Shown here one piece after another: positions 62,301 through 64,000 of a stretch of DNA of 64,000 nt. The notes under the pieces are model-generated. The model did no database searches. It was not told where the DNA came from and saw only the letters and a program-made list of their open reading frames with translations. The stretch spans positions 9,792,875-9,856,874 of the forward strand of contig OZ234495.1 of the NCBI GenBank assembly GCA_965153455.1, written 5' to 3'. Source of the stretch: Sphagnum compactum. Its lineage: Eukaryota; Bryophyta; Sphagnopsida; Sphagnales. The position numbers were made by a program, and so were the translations under genes. Position 1 is the stretch's first letter, and every line of letters begins with the position of its first letter.

Positions 62301-63327
62301 TCATTTTCACAATGAAAAACCCAAAAAAGGATTGTTATGAGAAAAAAAGGTCCCCCATGAAGATGACTCACTATCAATAATAGACATGTGTCATCCTCTC
62401 TTTTGCCCATTTGGTGTTTCTTCAACCATTTTTGCATTTGTTGGACAATGTTTTTTATTACTTGCTCATTTTAAATTAATGATCAATATCATGTTTAAAA
62501 AAAAACAAGAGTGGATCACATTATCTTTTACCCAAATCTCATAATCATTAATTTGCATACAACACAATACCTAAACAAGACATAATGATTTTATCTTCAA
62601 CTTGCATAAGATTTTGTGACAACCCATCCTCATATATAGGTTGATAGGCAATCTTTTTTAATCATGATTTTTTTTTTAAAAGTTAAAAATTTTGGTTTGG
62701 TTTTTAATATGTGACAAAATCAAAGCAACTCCATATATGGACATTACATTCTATGATCATATACAATAATATTGATTGGTTTAAATTCAAATATGGTTCA
62801 AAGTCCAAACCAATATTGGGAGGGTAAGTGTAAATAAGCATTCACCCATTGGGTAAAAGAGTGAAAAGTAAATTATTTATTTATATCTATATTACAAATG
62901 CTTCACATATTGTTAGTTTGAGAAAATAATTCAAGTATTAATTTAAATTTTTTTAACTTTTTTTTTTGGCAATTGAGCTCTGTTCTGTTGATCCTGTTCA
63001 CACTTGAAGCAATCACTTTATACATAGTCCTGTTCACACTTGGCCACTATATAATTCCTTCTTGAAGAATCAAACCTTGGTCCTTGGCCAGATCAGGTCC
63101 AGACTGAAAAGCTTCTTGTAATCAGAGAGTGGTGCAAAAGGACTTCAGGGCCACCCCCCAGAAACCCCTCTTCTCCACCACCAGTACAACCTACCCAATT
63201 GAGTCACATAAAAAGAAGCAAATTGTCCGCAAAACAAGTGCAAAAGTAGTGGCTGCAAATGGTTACTGTAGCTCAAGATTTGAGCAAGGCTTTGAAAAAA
63301 ATGTTCCTTACATAGAATGGCTTCTGA
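62301..63327. other. Gene-free stretch
   Basis: No exon or element is supported; AT-rich with T and A tracts. The open frame at 63129-63359 has no recognisable motif and runs into the adjacent MITE arm. Confidence 0.5.
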
Positions 63328-63699
63328 GAGCATCATCGCCAGCGGTGCTCAGTATGTGACCCTGCAAACATATTGTTCATATTCAAGTTTTAGTTATTTT
63401 ACTTTTTTTGCAACCCCACCAATAAAACTGAGAAACTGGGAAAGCAAAATAGGTGGGGGACTACTACTACCTAATAGCAAACCATCTGGACGAATCATTA
63501 TGATGGGCCACTCAGAAACACAGTACACAGCAGTCAGATCCTATTTATTACACTCTTTTCTGCAGGTGCGCAGCAGCGTTGCTGTGCTATCAGCAGCCAT
63601 ATAGCAAACTGTGAAATTTATGCTAAGCGGCATATTTTGACTTTTCTTCATCCAATTTTACTGCGCAGGATCATATACTGAGCACCGCTGGAGATGCTC
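63328..63699. mobile_element. MITE-like element with about 37-bp terminal inverted repeats (372 bp)
   Basis: The left arm at 63328-63365 (GAGCATC, then CCAGCGGTGCTCAGTAT) is the inverted copy of the right arm at 63663-63699, with a 3-bp length difference and two or three substitutions. TGA flanks both sides (63325-63327 and 63700-63702), consistent with a 3-bp target duplication as in PIF/Harbinger- or CACTA-type elements. The interior is non-coding. Confidence 0.7.
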
Positions 63700-63702
63700 T
63701 GA

Positions 63703-64000
63703 TGCTCATTAGTAGCCAAGCTACTATTTCCCTCACATGGCATCTTTCATTCAATATATCCACAGCCATCTTTGCCGCTTTACCCAAACGCCCTTCACAA
63801 CCTTGTTTCTGGAGCAGTAAATGAGTTTGTGAAAATGATGATGTAACTTGAACCTGAACTTGCTTTTAGGAATATGGGTTGTGAGCATGGTGAAAATCTG
63901 CCAGACGTCAATAAAACAAAGAACCCAGAAAAGGGGGAGGAAAATCGTGTACTAGATGGAAGGACCCAAGTCCAGGCAAAAAAAAGAAATCATCAACAAC
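63703..64000. other. Right edge, nothing recognised
   Basis: No gene, RNA or repeat identified in the last 300 bases. Confidence 0.4.

Overview
This window looks like nuclear DNA of a land plant with a large, repeat-rich genome. The evidence is GT-AG introns, two multi-exon genes of plant type in 64 kb, and remnants of Copia, Gypsy, hAT and pogo-like elements and MITEs in AT-rich sequence. A decayed fragment of an organelle-type PPR gene and the style of the transposase families would fit a fern, lycophyte or other large-genome plant. The species cannot be fixed from the sequence. No bacterial-style operons, CRISPR arrays or rRNA genes were seen.

Layout. 0-2.2 kb: a decayed pogo/CENPB-type transposase (minus strand). 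2.2-10.9 kb: repeat-derived, gene-free sequence with a 154-bp CACTA-type MITE at 8.07 kb. 10.9-13.3 kb: a broken hAT-like (DUF4371-type) transposase (minus). 13.4-14.3 kb: a probable solo LTR. 14.3-23.5 kb: gene-free, with a fold-back repeat, tandem repeats, one arm of a 20-kb-spaced inverted repeat pair (16.7 kb) and a second copy of the MITE (21.9 kb). 23.5-26 kb: a second, unrelated broken hAT transposase (minus). 27.4-30.9 kb: a Copia retrotransposon with both LTRs, primer-binding site and near-matching target duplication, but lacking gag/protease and full of stops. 31-38 kb: tandem repeats, a Gypsy integrase scrap, a PPR scrap and the second arm of the inverted repeat pair. 38-43.5 kb: an AT-rich desert holding one compositionally foreign island at 41.0-41.5 kb. 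43.5-49.6 kb: a 6-kb element bounded by inverted repeats of more than 500 bp. 50.2-51.1 kb: a tandem array of roughly 200-217-bp units.

The only intact genes lie in the last 14 kb and converge tail to tail. The first (52476-54899, plus, 4 coding exons, 615 aa) encodes a protein with a C-terminal ACT-like domain of the kind found in plant bHLH factors, but no bHLH region is visible. The second (57539-61590, minus, 10 coding exons, 573 aa) encodes a multi-pass membrane protein of the CPBP/CAAX-protease-like family, most like plastid members such as SCO4, with a long Ser-rich N-terminal extension. Tandem repeats lie upstream of both genes. I see no evidence that the two genes act together.
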